Part shown: piece by piece, positions 1 through 11,273 of the stretch
How positions within the stretch are numbered: the stretch's first letter is position 1
How the letters are laid out: each line of letters starts with the position of its first letter
From: Mikania micrantha
Lineage: Eukaryota > Streptophyta > Magnoliopsida > Asterales > Asteraceae
DNA: 64,000 nt
Assembly: GCA_009363875.1 (NCBI GenBank)
Contig: CM018690.1
Coordinates: forward strand, 36,647,445-36,711,444
Direction: 5' to 3'
The notes under the pieces: generated by a model
What the model was told of the DNA's origin: nothing
Database searches by the model: none
What the model saw: only the letters and a program-made list of their open reading frames with translations
Translations under genes and position numbers: made by a program

Positions 1-1108
1 AATATTTTTTTAAAAATTATCAATAAGGTTTATTTCAATTAATAAAATAGTTTGGCACTAGAAAAACATTATGTGGTTTGTGATTTGTCTTTCCTTTTAT
101 TTATAGTCGGGTCTACAATCCTAAAAATTTTATATTTTTCAATAATCACCATATTTTCCATTATTGAATAATTCTTTTGGGTCATCAATGCCTTTTCTTA
201 TGTTCATTTTATCTACATATAACTCCTGTCGTCATCTTCGTTTGAATTTCGTTCTTGTCCCCATACATATCTATTCTACATAAAGGAAACCGAATTTAGC
301 ATTCAAGTTAGGCGTAACAATTTTGACCCAAAGTAAAAAAATTGATTAACATATGAGAGAAATTATTGTGTTTTGGATTGAAATATATAACACTATAAAA
401 TAAAACTAGTTGAAATAAACAATATCTTAACACAATATAAATTAAGATATGTAATCTAAAAACCATGTGAATAAAATAAATCTAAAAGAGTAAAATGATC
501 AATAACATATTTGATAAAAAAATAAATAAAGATTATATTGCCTGAACTAGTTTAGAATTATAGTTACTTGTCATTTATCTATGTATGTATGTATGTTGTT
601 TAATGTAACTTTTATCTATATATTTATCGGTTTAGTTATCTTTCAAATCATGATTTCAATCGATTGATACATGTCTCTTTTTTACAATAAAGCCGAATTA
701 CGTGCCATTAACCATATGCACACAAAGTGATTTTTTTTTTTGGTGTCACAACTCTTAAAAGTAATATAAATTCTTTTTGAGAGATGGCAAGTTGAACAAG
801 AGAGGATGAAAATTAATTATCACTATAAAATTGATCTTTTTTCTTAATCCCGAAAGTGAAAGGATTGCGACATGATGATTCGTTCGGTTCTTTTGAATTG
901 AAGATCTTTCATAATTATTATTATTGTTGTAGAATTTTTTAACAATTTATTGTTGAAAAAAGTCCAAAGTTTTATTATTCACAATTTCACATCAAAAGAT
1001 TCATTTTATTCATAAACAACTTCAAAAAATTTATGTACAATTATCTCTCCAATTAAAAGTTTTAAATGAATATTAAATGCCAGAAGTTATAAGAATATGT
1101 AGGATTGT
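1..1108. other. AT-rich non-coding flank
   Basis: No ORF with recognisable protein content and no structured RNA seen. A short TATG microsatellite near 580-600 runs into TGTTGTTTAATG, a motif that recurs as TGTTGTTTAACGA or TGTTGTTTAATGA at 5750-5950. I see nothing else in this stretch. Confidence 0.5.
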
Positions 1109-1485
1109 GAACAAATAATAACTCACTGTTAAAGCATTAACCCGAAATAACTCGTCAAGATGAAGCCAAATATTGGATTTTTTTAACATCATTGTTAGAC
1201 ATCTACAACACTCTCTTCTTTTATGAGCCTGCAAAAATTCATCATCGTTTGAGACGTAACATCGTTGTAAGTTTTAGGCCTAAAACAGTTACAGACAGTT
1301 ATAGTGCTGTAAGTGAAAAACTTACAATGATGTTACGTCTCCAACGGTGATGAATTCTCACAAACTTATAAAATAAAAAGTGTTGTATATGTCTTACAAT
1401 GATGTTGAAAAAAATCCAATATTTGGTTTCATTTTGACGGGTTATTTCGGGTTAATGTCTTAAGAGTAAGTTATTATTTGAACAC
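1109..1485. mobile_element. Foldback MITE, near-perfect inverted repeat with a tiny loop
   Basis: The left arm (about 1109-1290) and right arm (about 1310-1485) are reverse complements over roughly 175 bp with few mismatches. For example GAACAAATAATAACT on the left matches AGTTATTATTTGAAC as its complement on the right, and ACGTAACATC occurs near both inner ends. Only about 20 bp separate the arms. There is no coding capacity. The structure fits a MITE or foldback element (Mutator-type or unclassified). I found no convincing target duplication, so the ends are approximate. A transcript would form one long hairpin. Confidence 0.75.
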
Positions 1486-1617
1486 TTTCCAGAATATGAA
1501 TATATGTATATTTTTTAGAATGACAAATCCACCATGACTTTAAACAACCCCAAATAAAAAAACTCTTTACATGGATTTGAATTCAGAACATCCCGTCTAA
1601 GCACTACTACAAAACAA

Positions 1618-1915
1618 GGGATTTGCTTCCGGAATTTTGGTTGCAAAATGGTGGCAATTGCCATTTTGAGAACAAATTGCCACAAAAAAGGTGGTGGGTA
1701 AAACATTGGTGGCAAAAGACCTATTGCTACCGTTTTGCCACCATTATTTTTTTGCCACCAGAACCTGCGACCACAAAAAAGTCACAATTGTTGCTACCAT
1801 TTTGCAACCATTTTGTTTGCTACCATTTTTTTGCTACCATTTTCCTACCATCTTGGTTGCTACCATTTTGTTACCATGTTATTCTAACTATCATTAGCTA
1901 CCATTTTCCCACCAA
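1618..1915. repeat. Left subterminal repeats of the CACTA element
   Basis: Many degenerate copies of GCTACCATTTT / TTGCCACCATT (about 12 bp) in both orientations. Related units occur near the other end at 5410-5635 (GGTGGCAA, TAGCTACC). In this superfamily such subterminal repeats bind the element's own TNPA-type protein; that role is known for the family and inferred here. Confidence 0.8.
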
Positions 1916-2120
1916 TCCAAATAAACCCACCAACCTGTATCACCATTATTTTTAATACTAAAACCACCTGATCATCATTCCATTCCAATATCAAATAACC
2001 AAACACAGTAAAATTCTAAACATAATATCTCAAGTAACAAAAACAGATTAAACATCAAATTGAATACAAACTATCCAAACATAAAAAATCCAAAACAATC
2101 AAATAAAAGCGTTTTAAAGT

Positions 2121-3307
2121 TTATCTTCGGACCATAGTTTTTAACATGTCTTCAATTTTTGACATCCTATTGCTCATTGCTTCTTTCTCCATCTTGTGTT
2201 TTTCCTTTTCAGCCTCCAACTCTGCAATAATTCCATTTAATATTTCTTTTTCTTCTTCTTTTTCCTTCACAAGCTCCTTGATAATCTCGTTTAACTTTTC
2301 ATTCTACAAAACAACCAATGAAAATTAATAAGGGATTGAGTCTAATTTAATTCTACATAATAGAATAAATAAGTGATGCATACATATTATATAATTATTG
2401 ACTTACAACCCTTCATATAGTTCATAAACAAGCCAAATATCCATTTTTATAACATATCTAATCTTTCACAAATTAGAGATATAAGTTGAGAAAAATGATA
2501 AAAAAAACAAACTGATAAATTAATCATTTAAAGAAGAACATTTCTATTGCATTGAATAACTAATCTAACTAATCTAATGTCCATAACATGTAACGATGGT
2601 TAGAGATGGGATGACATACAAAAGAGGATGTTAAGGAAGAAGGAAAACAAGAAGTTGTAGATAAGAATTAGTGAAAGATAATTATTGGATTGTTGATATC
2701 ATAGTATACTAATTATTATCTAAGATCCACTTATATACCAATTCAAACTCCAATTTTATCATTTCAGTGAATAATAAAATTGTTATTCATATAAAATAGA
2801 AAAAAATCAACATACCTCAGCGTCTTTCCTACCATGTGCGCTCGGGTCACTACTATTGCTTAACCCATACACTTTTCCTTTATACTTGCTGCCGGCAGCT
2901 CGTGACCACAAGTCCTCATCAAATTTGGGATGGTTTTTACGTTCATCCCCATACTTCTCAACAAGATATTCATCATATTTATCCTATTAAAATAAACACG
3001 TAATTACATGATTTAAATTTGATTGACCCCTTTAGGAAATAATGGTTGCTTGGATTTACAAAAAAATTAACTTACCCAAGTTTCCTTTGCCCTATCATCA
3101 ACCCAGACCAGATTTTCTTCTTCAACATTTTCTTCTGAATCAACATCAGAACCTTGCGAACTACTACAACTTTGATCTTTATCCAAAGGCCGGCTTCCTT
3201 TCCTGCAATGTGATTGCTTCCACATCTCATGAGGTTGAAGTTTACGTCCGAGTATCTTAGCCTACAAAAGTAGAATTTAGAATTAATAAATATATGTTAG
3301 TATTGAC

Positions 3308-3343
<36 letters not shown>

Positions 3344-3658
3344 CACAATGATTAACATATTTTTACCGCTTTTCTTTTTGCAGTCATATACGTTTGAGAT
3401 CCAAGTGTATGTTTGCCTCCAGTTGATTTACTTCTAATATCACTATTTCTTTTTGACTTTGATTTCCATTCAGGTGTGTTCCAAATGTCTATCATTTGTT
3501 TCCATATGTCTGTTCTTATCCATGGTGGTTTAAAGTCAATAAGAACGAGCATATCATCTTCAACTTGGATACCCTGTTTTCTTGCCGTCTCTTTGGCTTC
3601 GTTTCTTACCCTCCTCAACAAATCGGGAAACTTACGAGCAATGCATTTTTCCCAGTGC
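2121..3658 (-). CDS. Ptta/En/Spm-type (Transposase_24-like) CACTA protein, spliced
   Basis: Four exons can be read on the minus strand with GT-AG borders and preserved phase: 3658-3367, 3261-3076, 2983-2816 and 2303-2121 (stop TAA at 2121-2123). Exon 1 carries WKQMIDIWNTPEWK followed by an SKRNSDIRSK stretch and GGKHTLGSQTY, the hallmark of the plant Ptta/En/Spm transposase domain. Exon 2 has HEMWK and an acidic serine-rich stretch. Exon 3 has LWSRAAGSKYKGKVYGL. Exon 4 is a Lys/Glu-rich coiled coil. These proteins are the accessory, subterminal-repeat-binding class rather than the DDE catalytic subunit. A possible earlier exon at about 3911-3831 (DVDLPRLCMSDVWLHHLD) does not join in clean phase, so the true start is unresolved. 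The 3261-3367 intron contains an (AT)n tract near 3309-3339. Confidence 0.82.
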
Positions 3659-3911
3659 CTAGAGAGATTAACGTATACACAGAACAATTACAAACGTTTA
3701 GGCTACTAAAAGCATAAAAGAGATGTTATAAAACACTTCAATTTTAACAAATAGATCGGTAAAAATGCTTTTATGAAGTTGCTAAAATCATAGTGTACAA
3801 ACATTATAATATAATCCTCTTAAACTTTACAGTAGGATGATAATCCAGATTAAAATCAAGATGGTGTAGCCAGACATCTGACATGCATAATCTTGGTAGG
3901 TCCACATCTCC

Positions 3912-5077
3912 ACCACTGCATCGTCGTTCAGATCAGATTAGTACTAAATCAGCATCACAGTTGCGTAACTAAAATAATTAAATTACCATCTTGGATTTTA
4001 CTAGAGGTTAGAGGAGGGAAAAAAACTGGTTCCAGAACCGAATATCAGACCCGGAGCCGATTTTACCCGAGAACGGTTCCATCTTGACATGGCCAAAAAC
4101 TATTAAAAATTGGTAAAAACTAGTTAAAACCCAGCCAAACACTCAAGCCTAACGAGAAAGGTTTCTTGATTTGTTGATCAAAATCCGAAAATTAAGGGTT
4201 TGTACACTTTTACTAGAGGTGACAAAATCAGCTGGTCATGATGGGTTGGGTTCACAGTAATCATATGAAGGAGAATATCAAAATACAAGCAAGAATGGGT
4301 CACAATGGGTTGGGTTGACAGTAAACTTAGAATATCAAAATTAAAAAAAAAAAAAGAAAAGAAAAACATACTTCATTTCAGTAAACCAAAAACTTCATTT
4401 CATTAAACTAAAAGATCTTTTCTCGTTGTGGATAAACAATCCTTGAACCACTTTTGTTCATAATATTTAAAACTTATCTGCATAGTTGATTAGTTGGTTT
4501 GCCTATTATGATTAGACAAACTATATAATACTACACTGATTTTTCAAACTGATTATAAACTGATTCCTTCCCTTTTAAGCATTCCTATTCTTTAAGGAAG
4601 GTGTGTATAATTTATATAAATGTTGAAAGCAGAAAAAACATATTTCTACATCATTGATTATTTGACCTGTAGAGCATGTATATGCATTATGTAGGTAGAA
4701 CAAAAAAGAATGTCAAATGCATGCTAACATTCTACTTTTAATGTCATTTAGTAAAAGTCAAATGTACAAATATGCATATTGTCAATAACTCTCCTTGTTC
4801 AACATACAATATCATGAAGTCTCCTAATTTCAAACACAAATACATTATATCAAATTCATCAGAATAGCATTCTAGATTTAAACATGATTGAATCAACCAT
4901 TTGCTTGATTGATCTAATTCAAGGTTGAAAACCTCCAAACACGAACACTTATATAGCAGAGGCTCTAAAACACATATATAGCAGATCGAGGCTCTACCAC
5001 AAATATTTGATTTGAAACAAAAAACAAAAGAAAAAAACCTGGAAGGCAAACTGCGTTGGACGAACAAGGTATCGAAT
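3912..5077. other. CACTA interior without recognised gene
   Basis: Probably the upstream exons, introns and leader of the minus-strand transposase gene. A short stretch near 4018-4090 (GGTTCCAGAACCGA) resembles the CCGGAACC-type MITE cores elsewhere in the window. No complete exon can be defended. Confidence 0.4.
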
Positions 5078-5250
5078 CACCACGAACAACGTTGATGCCG
5101 ACAATCGTTCACCACAAACACGAATGCCGACGACTGCAATTTCAGGCAATCCACTCGCCGGTTTTGAATCACTACGAACAACGTTGATGCCGAAATCGTT
5201 CACCACGAACACGAACGCCGGTGGCTCTGCAATTTCCGGCAATCCGCTCG
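5078..5250. repeat. Two tandem copies of an ~83-bp GC-richer unit
   Basis: Two imperfect direct copies contain ACGAACAACGTTGATGCCGA followed by CGTTCACCAC and AACACGAA. They lie just inside the right end of the CACTA element, at the presumed leader of the minus-strand transposase gene. Their role is unknown. Confidence 0.65.
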
Positions 5251-5650
5251 TCACGAACGCCGATTATTTCTTGTTGGATCACGATTATGTATTTTACGAG
5301 AGTTATTTGTCTATGACGGCAACTAGGGCTGAAGTTGATTTTGTGAGAAATACAAAACCGTCCGTGCTTTTAACCTATTTGTTTTTAATTTTCATATTTC
5401 GATTTTTTTATGTTGCGACCAAAATATGGTGGCAAGTTTACCATATTAATTAGTTCTTTGATTAATTAATTCGTTGCTCCAACCAATTGCGACCAAAAAT
5501 TTATTAGAGTCAAATTCCACACCATTTAGCTACCATATCATAACAAATTCGCTTAATTTATATTTTGGTGGGAAATTGGTAGCTAAATCTGCTACTGTTT
5601 AATTTGGTGGCAAATTATGTTGGCAATTGCCTTGTTTTCTAGTAGTGAAG

Positions 5651-6110
5651 AGGCTTGCCTCTACCAAATGAACTACTTCCACGTTATTAATGGCACGTTA
5701 CGTAATTTGTTTGTTGCATTTGTGTATTGTTGTTTCACGATAAGCACACAAATGTATGTATGTTGTTTAACGATCGTATGTTGTGAGCTATGTGTAATTA
5801 CACAAAGAGGCATAGATCGTTGCGTTTGTGTATGTTGTTTAACGAGCATATGTTGTGCAAAGCAATGATCATTAAACTGCTATGTGAAATACGTAGTTCG
5901 CAAATTACGTAAACGTATGCACACAAATGCATGTATGTTGTTTAATGATACACATTTGTTTGAACTACTTCTACTTACGGAACTATTTCCACATAAATGC
6001 AACGTACAAACTACGTGCTATTAAAATTATGTCATTAAACACTGATTGTTACATTTGTGTAATTACAGCTCGTTACATAATCTGTACGTTCCATTTATGT
6101 TATAGCTCAT
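5651..6110. other. Non-coding, dispersed short repeats
   Basis: Three copies of TGTTGTTTAA(C/T)GA occur at about 5762, 5838 and 5936, each preceded by TATG-like sequence, together with repeated ACACAAATG and ACGTAA words. No coding signal. Confidence 0.45.
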
Positions 6111-6113
6111 TAC

Positions 6114-6336
6114 GGCCCTGTTTGGTAGCCTCTTAATCTCATTCAGAGGCTACGTATTAATGGTTTATATCATTTAAATGGTTAAAAAGTATCATTAAGT
6201 CTGCATGGTTAAGATGTTGGTAATTGTTCATAACCTCTGAATGGTTAAGAGGTAACCCTAAGTCTGAATGGTTAAGAGGTTCTGAATCATTCAGAGGTAA
6301 CCTCTTAATGTCATTTAGATGCAAACAAACAATCCC
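6114..6336. mobile_element. Tourist/PIF-like MITE
   Basis: The left end GGCCCTGTTTGGTAGCCTCT and the right end, reversed as GGGATTGTTTGTTTGCATCT, form an imperfect terminal inverted repeat of the common GGCCxTGTTTGG type. The interior has several inverted copies of GAATGGTTAAGAGG. The target duplication is unclear (TAC versus TAT), so the superfamily is uncertain between PIF/Harbinger and hAT. Confidence 0.6.
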
Positions 6337-7091
6337 TATACTATTATAATTTATATTGGTATCACAACTAGTTATATTTATCATACATCTAACTTACATT
6401 GATGTAAATTTATTTAACTTTCAAATTTTTATAAAAAAAAATAACACCGTAATTTATATTCAAGATGAGGATAAATTTTTATTCTTTAGAAAAAAGATGG
6501 TTGGTCTTTTGAAAATGAGAAAAAAAATTAGTGTAGCAATATGTTCGTTACATTTGAGTAATAACAAACATTTTTAGAAAAAAAATGGTATGACTATAAT
6601 AGAATTGAAAAGAAAATCTTGATGCGTTCCGTTATGTACTTTTATAAAAAGAATAACATAATATAAAAATATTATAAGTGTAAAAAAATCAAGAAGGAAC
6701 ATCTGATTATAAAATATTAAAATTGATGGAATTTTAAAAGTGGGTTACTTGTCACGCTCTTATCAAACTTGATTTTTTATTAGGTTATATAACTAAGTTA
6801 CACTTTTTAATTCTTTAAAAGGGTATGTGTCAAATTATTATTAGAAACAATTAATGTTTTAAAAGATGGTTTTTCACTTGTTATGAATTGGGTTTAAAAA
6901 TGATTCAACCGGTTATAACTTATAATCGTACCGAAACGGAGAGTGGTATCCAGCTTAACCGAGATCCATCATCTTTTTCACACATATAAAAACGGTTGAC
7001 ACATTGTTTTAGAAAACAGGCGGCAGAGGGTTCCAAACGTCCACTTGCTATTTTAGGAAACAAATTAATGGGTTATGTGTATTCTTGATTT
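6337..7091. other. AT-rich intergenic, nothing recognised
   Basis: Six-frame reading gives only short low-complexity ORFs. No repeat structure or RNA gene seen. Confidence 0.4.
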
Positions 7092-7106
7092 AGTAATCAG
7101 CACCCA

Positions 7107-7373
7107 TCCAGCAAATGTAGCTCAAGTGGTAAGGATCATGCCTTCCAAATGGAAGGTCAGGGGTTCGATTCTCTCTGGGCACATTTAATGGATATCCAGG
7201 TGATGGAACGAATCTGGGCTTTATCCCGGGTTCGAACCTAATGGGGGGCGAGGGTTTACGAATTCAATCCGGTTCCCGCGCATCTGGAGATTGGAGTAAT
7301 CCGATCTTGGCTATCACTCGCCAGAAAACTGAAGATAGCACGTTGGGTTAGTTTAACTGCCGTTCAAAAAAAA
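7107..7373 (+). mobile_element. tRNA-derived SINE
   Basis: A 15-bp target duplication AGTAATCAGCACCCA flanks the unit (7092-7106 and 7374-7388). The 5' part is tRNA-like: an A-box-like TAGCTCAAGTGG near 7119 and a B box GGTTCGATTCT at 7162-7172, the internal RNA polymerase III promoter. The 3' end is GCCGTTC plus a short poly(A). Two other SINEs here (10313 and 13258) share that GCCGTTCAAAA tail. Confidence 0.92.
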
Positions 7374-7388
7374 AGTAATCAGCACCCA

Positions 7389-7925
7389 ATCAAGTACTAA
7401 GATTAGAAAGTGGTGCCGGTCACTACTCACTAACCAACTTAAATTGGTATGCTTAAATTAACCTAGTTGACCATGAATGATGAAACTAAAAATTTAGGTT
7501 TTTATATTTTCATAATAAGTATATAGTTTCTGTATTGAGTCATAAAGTGATAAAATATATAAAGAATTAAAACATAAATATATATAAATTAAAACATCTA
7601 AAGGATTTTTTTTTACAGTTTTTATTCCATCTATAACTTTTTTTTTTACATTTACATAATATTAATTGTGGTTCCTAAGTTATTATTGCTAATCAGATAG
7701 TACTTTTTAAGTGTTATAAAAAATAATTTATCCCTAGGATGTTCGATCAAACATAAGGTAATATTACTGAATTCATTCTATTGAAGTATAAGGCCTTTTA
7801 TTTTGCATTCTATTGGAGCACAAGGCCTTTTATTTTGTTACGTTTAACAAAACAACCGGCATATCGTTTAACGTATGTGGATTGGTAGATTTCTTATTGT
7901 AATCCTAATAAAATGTGTATACCTC
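7389..7925. other. AT-rich spacer with a 32-bp tandem duplication
   Basis: Two adjacent 32-bp units at 7774-7805 and 7806-7837 begin CATTCTATTG and end TTTTATTTTG, differing at about three positions. Nothing else recognised. Confidence 0.6.
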
Positions 7926-8301
7926 TAGGGATGTTAAAAAAATTAAAAACCGAACCGTATCCGTAACCGAAAAAACCAAAACGAACTCAGAATTCGGTTT
8001 TTGGTCCAGTTATCAGTTCCATATAGTTTTGTAATTTGGTTTGTTCAGTTTATTGATTAAACCGGATTTAGATATAAATTTAATATTTGTATTGATAAAA
8101 TACAAGGTTGAATTCGATTTATTCAATTTTTAAACCTAGTTAATTTGGTTTTTTAATCGGTTTATTCTTTTGAATTCGGTTCGAATGGCTTGATTCCTAG
8201 TACGGTTGAGTTTAGTTTTACGTTGGACTAAAAATAATTTCAAAATAGTTTAAACCCAACCTAGTAAACCTTACTGTAAATTGAACCGTTGAACACCCTG
8301 T
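7926..8301. mobile_element. hAT-type MITE (probable)
   Basis: Starts TAGGGATGTTAAA; the right end reversed is TACAGGGTGTTCAAC. The interior is rich in AAACCGAA / TTCGGTTT words. It belongs with the other TAGGGGTGT-ended units in this window. No clear 8-bp duplication was found, so the exact ends are soft. Confidence 0.5.
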
Positions 8302-8329
8302 ATATAGTGCATGAGCAAAAATCTTGTAA

Positions 8330-9858
8330 GGGGGGTCGGAGTGGGAGCCGGGAAGAAAACGGGGTGGGTTTTGCCGGATCGGGGAAAGACGGGAACACCC
8401 CCCCCCCCCCCCGGAAGTGGGGTGGGGTGAATCGGGAGCCACTCACCGTTTCAAGCCGAATGGGAAGTGGGGACGATCGTGCCGAATCACACAAGAGGCT
8501 TGTCGATCATTATTTTAACACCGAAACCAACCCAACATTCACCAACGAATTATTTGAAATAAGATTTCGTATGCCTAGAGATTTATTTTTGCGTATCGTA
8601 GACGATATTGAAATGAATTATCAATACTTTCAAACATCGTTTGATGCAAGAGGTCATCAAAGTTTTACTGCACTTCAAAAGTGCACTTCCGCGATACGAC
8701 AATTAGCTTACGGTGACGCTCCAGATGCTCTTGATGAGTATTTACAAATGTCTGAAAGAACGTCGCGTGAAAGCCTCGATCATTTTTGTAACGGTGTTAT
8801 TTCTTTGTATGCAAAAGAATTTCTTCGAAAACCTACTTACAATGATGTTCAGTTGCTATACCAAGCGCATTCTGAAAGACACAAATTCCCGGGGATGTTG
8901 GGAAGTATAGATTGTACGCATTGGGTTTGGAAGAATTGTCCGATTGAATGGCGCAGACAATACACACGGGGTGATTACAAGGTTCCGACGGTGATGCTTG
9001 AAGCGGTGGCATCACAAGACACTTGGTTTTGGCATGCTTTCTTTGGACCTCCCGGCTCCAACAATGACCTCAACGTTCTTGATCGTTCGTATGTTTTCAG
9101 CAACATACTTGATGGATCAGCCCCAAAGTGCTCGTTTATGGTTAACGGCGTCGAATACAAGCTTGGATATTATCTTGGTGATGGGATTTATCCTAGTTGG
9201 GCAACTATAGTGAAATCGTTGCAGCATCCTCTCGAAAATGATTTAAAACGTCGTCGATTCAAGAGAGCACAAGAAGCTGTACGAAAAGATGTTGAAAGAG
9301 CTTTCGGTGTTTTGAAGGGAAGGTGGAATATATTGCATCGTCCCGCAAAGCAAATGCATCCACGAAGTTTACAAAAAATTATGTATGCTTGTATCATTCT
9401 ACACAATATGATTTTAAAATGGAATGGGTCAGCAATATCACCAGAACACATAGAGGACCCTCCTAGCGATGAACAGCCTGAAGAAGACATTCTTTATCAG
9501 CTACGATCAAGAACAACGCACGAAAATCTTCGAGCCGACCTTATCGAGCATTTGGAGCATTTATCGCAACAATATCACGCCAATAACCCAAATAATTAGT
9601 ATTTTCATTTAATGTAATATCTTTTTAATTTAATGTAATATCTTTTTAAATTTTAATGTAATTTTATATTTTATTTTTAATGAATCTATTTAATTATTAT
9701 TATTTATTTATTGTTAAAATAATTAAATAAAAATAAGATTTGAAAATGGGGAAAAGTGGGACGACACCGTGCAAAATGGGGAAAAGTGAGGAAAGCTGAT
9801 GTGGCGCTGATGTGGCAACGGGGAAAAGTGGGGAAAATAGGGACGACTCCTAGTCCCC
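8330..9858 (+). mobile_element. PIF/Harbinger DNA transposon, compact
   Basis: A 3-bp TAA duplication flanks the unit (8327-8329 and 9859-9861), the PIF/Harbinger signature. The ends are imperfect inverted repeats: GGGGGGTCGGAGTGGG on the left and, reversed, GGGGACTAGGAGTCGTCCC on the right. The single ORF is a Harbinger-type DDE transposase. The second, Myb/SANT-like ORF found in autonomous PIF/Pong elements is absent. The leader has a 15-bp C tract (8398-8412), and the 3' end has repeated GGGGAAAAGTGGG. Confidence 0.9.
8460..9599 (+). CDS. Harbinger-type (HARBI1-like) transposase
   Basis: An uninterrupted 379-residue ORF from the ATG at 8460. The frame is open further upstream to 8289, but that lies outside the element, so the internal ATG is preferred. 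The protein matches the plant PIF/Harbinger transposase family. The N-terminal part has FEIRFRMPRDLFLRIV and the recognisable QLAYGDAPDALDEYLQMS segment. The DDE triad is visible as GSIDCTHW (first D), SNNDLNVLDRS (second D) and KDVERAFGVLKGRW (E), followed by IMYACIILHNMI. No introns or stops. Known role: DNA cutting and joining at the element's ends. In autonomous relatives a partner Myb-like protein is needed and is not encoded here. Because the ORF is intact, it could be active or a domesticated HARBI1-like gene, but the position between matching ends favours an element gene. Confidence 0.93.
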   Translation: MGSGDDRAESHKRLVDHYFNTETNPTFTNELFEIRFRMPRDLFLRIVDDIEMNYQYFQTSFDARGHQSFTALQKCTSAIRQLAYGDAPDALDEYLQMSERTSRESLDHFCNGVISLYAKEFLRKPTYNDVQLLYQAHSERHKFPGMLGSIDCTHWVWKNCPIEWRRQYTRGDYKVPTVMLEAVASQDTWFWHAFFGPPGSNNDLNVLDRSYVFSNILDGSAPKCSFMVNGVEYKLGYYLGDGIYPSWATIVKSLQHPLENDLKRRRFKRAQEAVRKDVERAFGVLKGRWNILHRPAKQMHPRSLQKIMYACIILHNMILKWNGSAISPEHIEDPPSDEQPEEDILYQLRSRTTHENLRADLIEHLEHLSQQYHANNPNN

Positions 9859-9910
9859 TAATGATGAACTACGCGCCTCTACTTTTTTCCCAAGATGGTT
9901 GACTCCTCCT

Positions 9911-10242
9911 TAGAGGTGTACAAAAAAACCGGACCCGGAACTGGAACCGACAACCCGAACCGGAACCGGAACCGGTCATACCCAAACCGGTGGGTACAAA
10001 CGGGTACGGTTTTTCAGACAAATTAGAACCGGAACCGGAAAACCGGAACTGGTTCCACCTGAACCCGGCCAAAACCCGAACCGGAACCGGCCAAAACCCG
10101 AACTGGAACCGGTCAAAAACCGGTTGGAACCGGTTAAAACCCGGAACTGGAATCGAAACCGGGTATTGACTTTGTTGACTGGAACTGGAACTGATTGGAA
10201 CCGGAACCGGTTCAAAAAAAAAACCCGATTTGTACACATCTA
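9911..10242. mobile_element. hAT-type MITE with CCGGAACC repeat core
   Basis: Terminal inverted repeat TAGAGGTGTACAAA on the left and, reversed, TAGATGTGTACAAA on the right, with a perfect 8-bp duplication CTCCTCCT (9903-9910 and 10243-10250), the hAT size. The core is a degenerate array of AACCGGAACCGG and its variants. Long apparent ORFs on both strands are products of that low-complexity array. Confidence 0.9.
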
Positions 10243-10312
10243 CTCCTCCTGCATTAAATCCTATTTAAGTATCCTTATCGCCTTCTTAAATCAATTGAGT
10301 GGTTTATCAACC

Positions 10313-10515
10313 AAATGGCTTGTAGCCTAATGTTAACCCTTAACTTCTCTATAAGAGGTAGGTTGAAGCATATTTGTTGAGGCAAGATTAAGGGGTTTAC
10401 TCAGTTGTCGGGTTTCTCCTGTGGTGGGATCGGGCGTACGCCCCAGAGCATCAAATTCGAGAGGACGGTTGAAATTTCGTTTTCGGTGTCGTCGTACGAG
10501 GCCGTTCAAAAAAAA
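10313..10515 (+). mobile_element. SINE, second copy type
   Basis: A 17-bp duplication TGAGTGGTTTATCAACC lies at 10296-10312 and 10516-10532. The unit ends GCCGTTCAAAAAAAA, the same 3' tail as the SINE at 7107. The tRNA-like head is weak (TAGCCTAATG, GGGTTTCTCC), so the pol III promoter may be decayed or of another tRNA type. Confidence 0.85.
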
Positions 10516-10532
10516 TGAGTGGTTTATCAACC

Positions 10533-11273
10533 TACTCTTATATAGACTCTTAAATCAAAATGGGTTCTTTAATCTTGTAACTCAAATCACATATATTTAG
10601 AGTGGAAGCGAGTATAATCTTAAAGATTAACAACAAATTATATTAACTTTATACGTGCAATAACTTATATAAATAACATTATTTTCAATAAATAAGTGTT
10701 CATTTTTTAATAATTATATGCGTACAACAAATATCATTTTTTATATCCTTACAAGTACGTATTTATATAAACTATTATTTTTATACGTATATATGAATTT
10801 CATATATAATTATAGGAATAAGTGAATAAGAAGTATATATGTTTTTTAGTTTGGTACATGTCTTCGTAAATTACGACGATCTCAATGCTCAATGAGTACA
10901 ATATTTATTATCGTTCTAGTGGCGACAATTATTGACCATAAAATTTATTTCTAATGATAAAGAATTTAGGAAATAAATAACATTATGAGTTTAATTTTTT
11001 TATTATTTTGGATTAAGTAAATTAAGTATATAAATATAGTACTTTTCAAACTTTATACAAAAATATGCATGCCTAACCAATTACACAACCGTTTATGTAT
11101 ATAAATAAGTTATCTATTCATAGCTTGATCAATAGATAAGATACAACGAATTTTACCCAACAAAAAGTAAGTATACATATGGAAGCTAAAAGGTTTGGGG
11201 AACCTAATCTTATATAAAATATAATATCATTTTATATTGAATACACCTTTATAAAACGATTCAATATATACGA
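10533..11273. other. AT-rich intergenic, nothing recognised
   Basis: Very AT-rich with no coherent ORF or repeat pair. Confidence 0.4.

Larger units (their letters stand above)
1602..5647 (-). mobile_element. CACTA (En/Spm) DNA transposon, complete
   Basis: The left end reads CACTACTACAAAACAAGG and the right end, reversed, CACTACTAGAAAACAAGG. This is the CACTA superfamily terminal motif. A 3-bp target duplication AAG lies at 1599-1601 and 5648-5650, the expected size. Both subterminal zones carry many short repeats. The interior holds a spliced transposase gene on the minus strand (2121-3658 and perhaps further upstream). No TNPD/Transposase_21-like catalytic ORF was seen, so the 4,046-bp element is probably non-autonomous. 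Confidence 0.93.

Noticed and set aside
4744..5254. Minus-strand ORFs near the right CACTA end as the transposase N-terminus
   Set aside because: They are Cys/Phe-rich or derived from the 83-bp tandem repeats and show no family motif; more likely leader sequence.
9869..10239. Long Phe/Pro/Val-rich ORFs on the minus strand
   Set aside because: Products of the AACCGG repeat core of the hAT MITE at 9911-10242.
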